DNA of 6,153 nt from Kiritimatiellia bacterium (lineage in GTDB: Bacteria > Verrucomicrobiota > Kiritimatiellia > RFP12 > UBA1067), in NCBI GenBank assembly GCA_017385345.1, contig JAFNRY010000022.1, positions 1 to 6,153 on the forward strand, given 5' to 3'. The notes under the pieces are model-generated. The model made no database searches and was not told the origin of the DNA. It saw only the letters and a list, made by a program, of their open reading frames with translations. Positions 5,965 to 6,153 of this stretch are shown here, piece after piece. Each line of letters begins with the position of its first letter. The first letter of the stretch is position 1. Both the position numbers and the translations under genes were made by a program.

Positions 5965-5983
5965 AACGGGCCGGGAGCCCGTT
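5965..5983. repeat. AACGGGC-N5-GCCCGTT palindrome, copy 2
   Basis: A perfect 7-bp inverted repeat identical in both arms to copy 1, with loop CGGGA. The 11-mer GAGCCCGTTCG at 5975-5985 also occurs at 2850-2860, inside the hairpin between nrdG and infC. This suggests a small interspersed palindromic repeat family. Confidence 0.8.
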
Positions 5984-6015
5984 CGACTTACGATGTCGCG
6001 AAAGCCTTATCCGCC

Positions 6016-6066
6016 ATTTGCAAAACCTGATAATTGCACATTTTGAAAAAATGCATTTTTGCAAAT
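6016..6066. repeat. AT-rich island with nested palindromes
   Basis: ATTTGCAAAA (6016-6025) and TTTTGCAAAT (6057-6066) form a perfect 10-bp inverted repeat around 31 bases. Inside it is the perfect 14-bp palindrome AAAAATGCATTTTT (6047-6060). From 6021 to 6080 only 17 of 60 bases are G or C, in sharp contrast with the flanking DNA. It also holds a perfect TATAAT on the minus strand (6065-6070) without a good -35. Possible protein-binding site or promoter region; function unknown. Confidence 0.65.
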
Positions 6067-6072
6067 TATAGA

Positions 6073-6153
6073 ATGGTTCCTCTTTTTGATGCACGAAGAT
6101 TTGGAGGAGGACTCTCGTTCTTCCCGGAAAACGTTCTCGAACGTTTGGTTAAA
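6073..6153 (+). other. Possible start of a gene running off the right edge (weak)
   Basis: An ATG at 6073 opens 27 codons to the window end (MVPLFDARRFGGGLSFFPEN then VLERLVK). I do not recognise a family. There is no Shine-Dalgarno before this ATG. The strong GGAGGAGG at 6112-6119 has no ATG, GTG or TTG at a suitable distance inside the window. The other strand is also open from the edge in two frames (stops at 6066-6068 and 6007-6009), so the fragment could equally be the 3' end of a minus-strand gene or non-coding. It could also be repeat DNA. Confidence 0.2.
6129..6146. repeat. 18-bp near-perfect palindrome at right edge
   Basis: AAACGTTC and GAACGTTT are perfect inverted arms separated by TC. 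The two-base spacing fits a dimeric DNA-binding protein operator better than an RNA hairpin. It lies inside the open frame at the edge, so its meaning depends on sequence beyond the window. Confidence 0.5.

Noticed and set aside
5919..5983. CRISPR array or intrinsic terminators
   Set aside because: There are only two short palindromes with no spacer-repeat periodicity, and no T-run follows either hairpin.

Overview
The window carries two bacterial transcription units, both on the minus strand, so they read from high to low coordinates, with a gene-poor stretch at the right edge. The coding DNA is GC-rich. The first unit (about 5850 to 2913) is nrdD-nrdG, the oxygen-sensitive class III ribonucleotide reductase and its radical-SAM activase. 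It points to a strict or facultative anaerobe. The taxon cannot be fixed from this sequence. A GC-rich, host-associated or sediment anaerobe is likely, and a PVC-type lineage such as Lentisphaerota is only a guess.

The second unit (about 2769 to the left edge) is tightly packed: infC (initiation factor IF-3), psd (phosphatidylserine decarboxylase), pssA (phosphatidylserine synthase), a small ABM-domain protein, and the first 63 codons of a low-molecular-weight protein tyrosine phosphatase cut by the window edge. Spacing is 4 nt after infC, two ATGA stop/start overlaps follow, then 13 nt. PssA makes phosphatidylserine from CDP-diacylglycerol and serine, and Psd converts it to phosphatidylethanolamine, so the centre of the operon is a complete PE branch. 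It is linked to a translation factor instead of infC's usual partners rpmI and rplT.

The regulatory sequence is readable. Upstream of nrdD, two NrdR-box-like palindromes 33 bp apart overlap a sigma70-type promoter, which indicates control by the dNTP/ATP-sensing repressor NrdR. Upstream of infC there is an extended -10 promoter and a short leader. The conserved IF-3 N-terminus can only be translated if the start is a non-canonical ATC at 2701-2703, preceded by a good Shine-Dalgarno. This matches the classic IF-3 autoregulation through a rare start codon.

The region from 5751 to the right edge (about 400 bases) holds the nrdD control region, a 15-bp tandem duplication, two copies of a hairpin AACGGGC-N5-GCCCGTT, an AT-rich island with nested palindromes, and a possible gene fragment at the very edge. 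I found no convincing new defence, mobile or RNA system. The most notable points are the infC start codon, the NrdR architecture, the operon make-up and the small palindromic repeat family.
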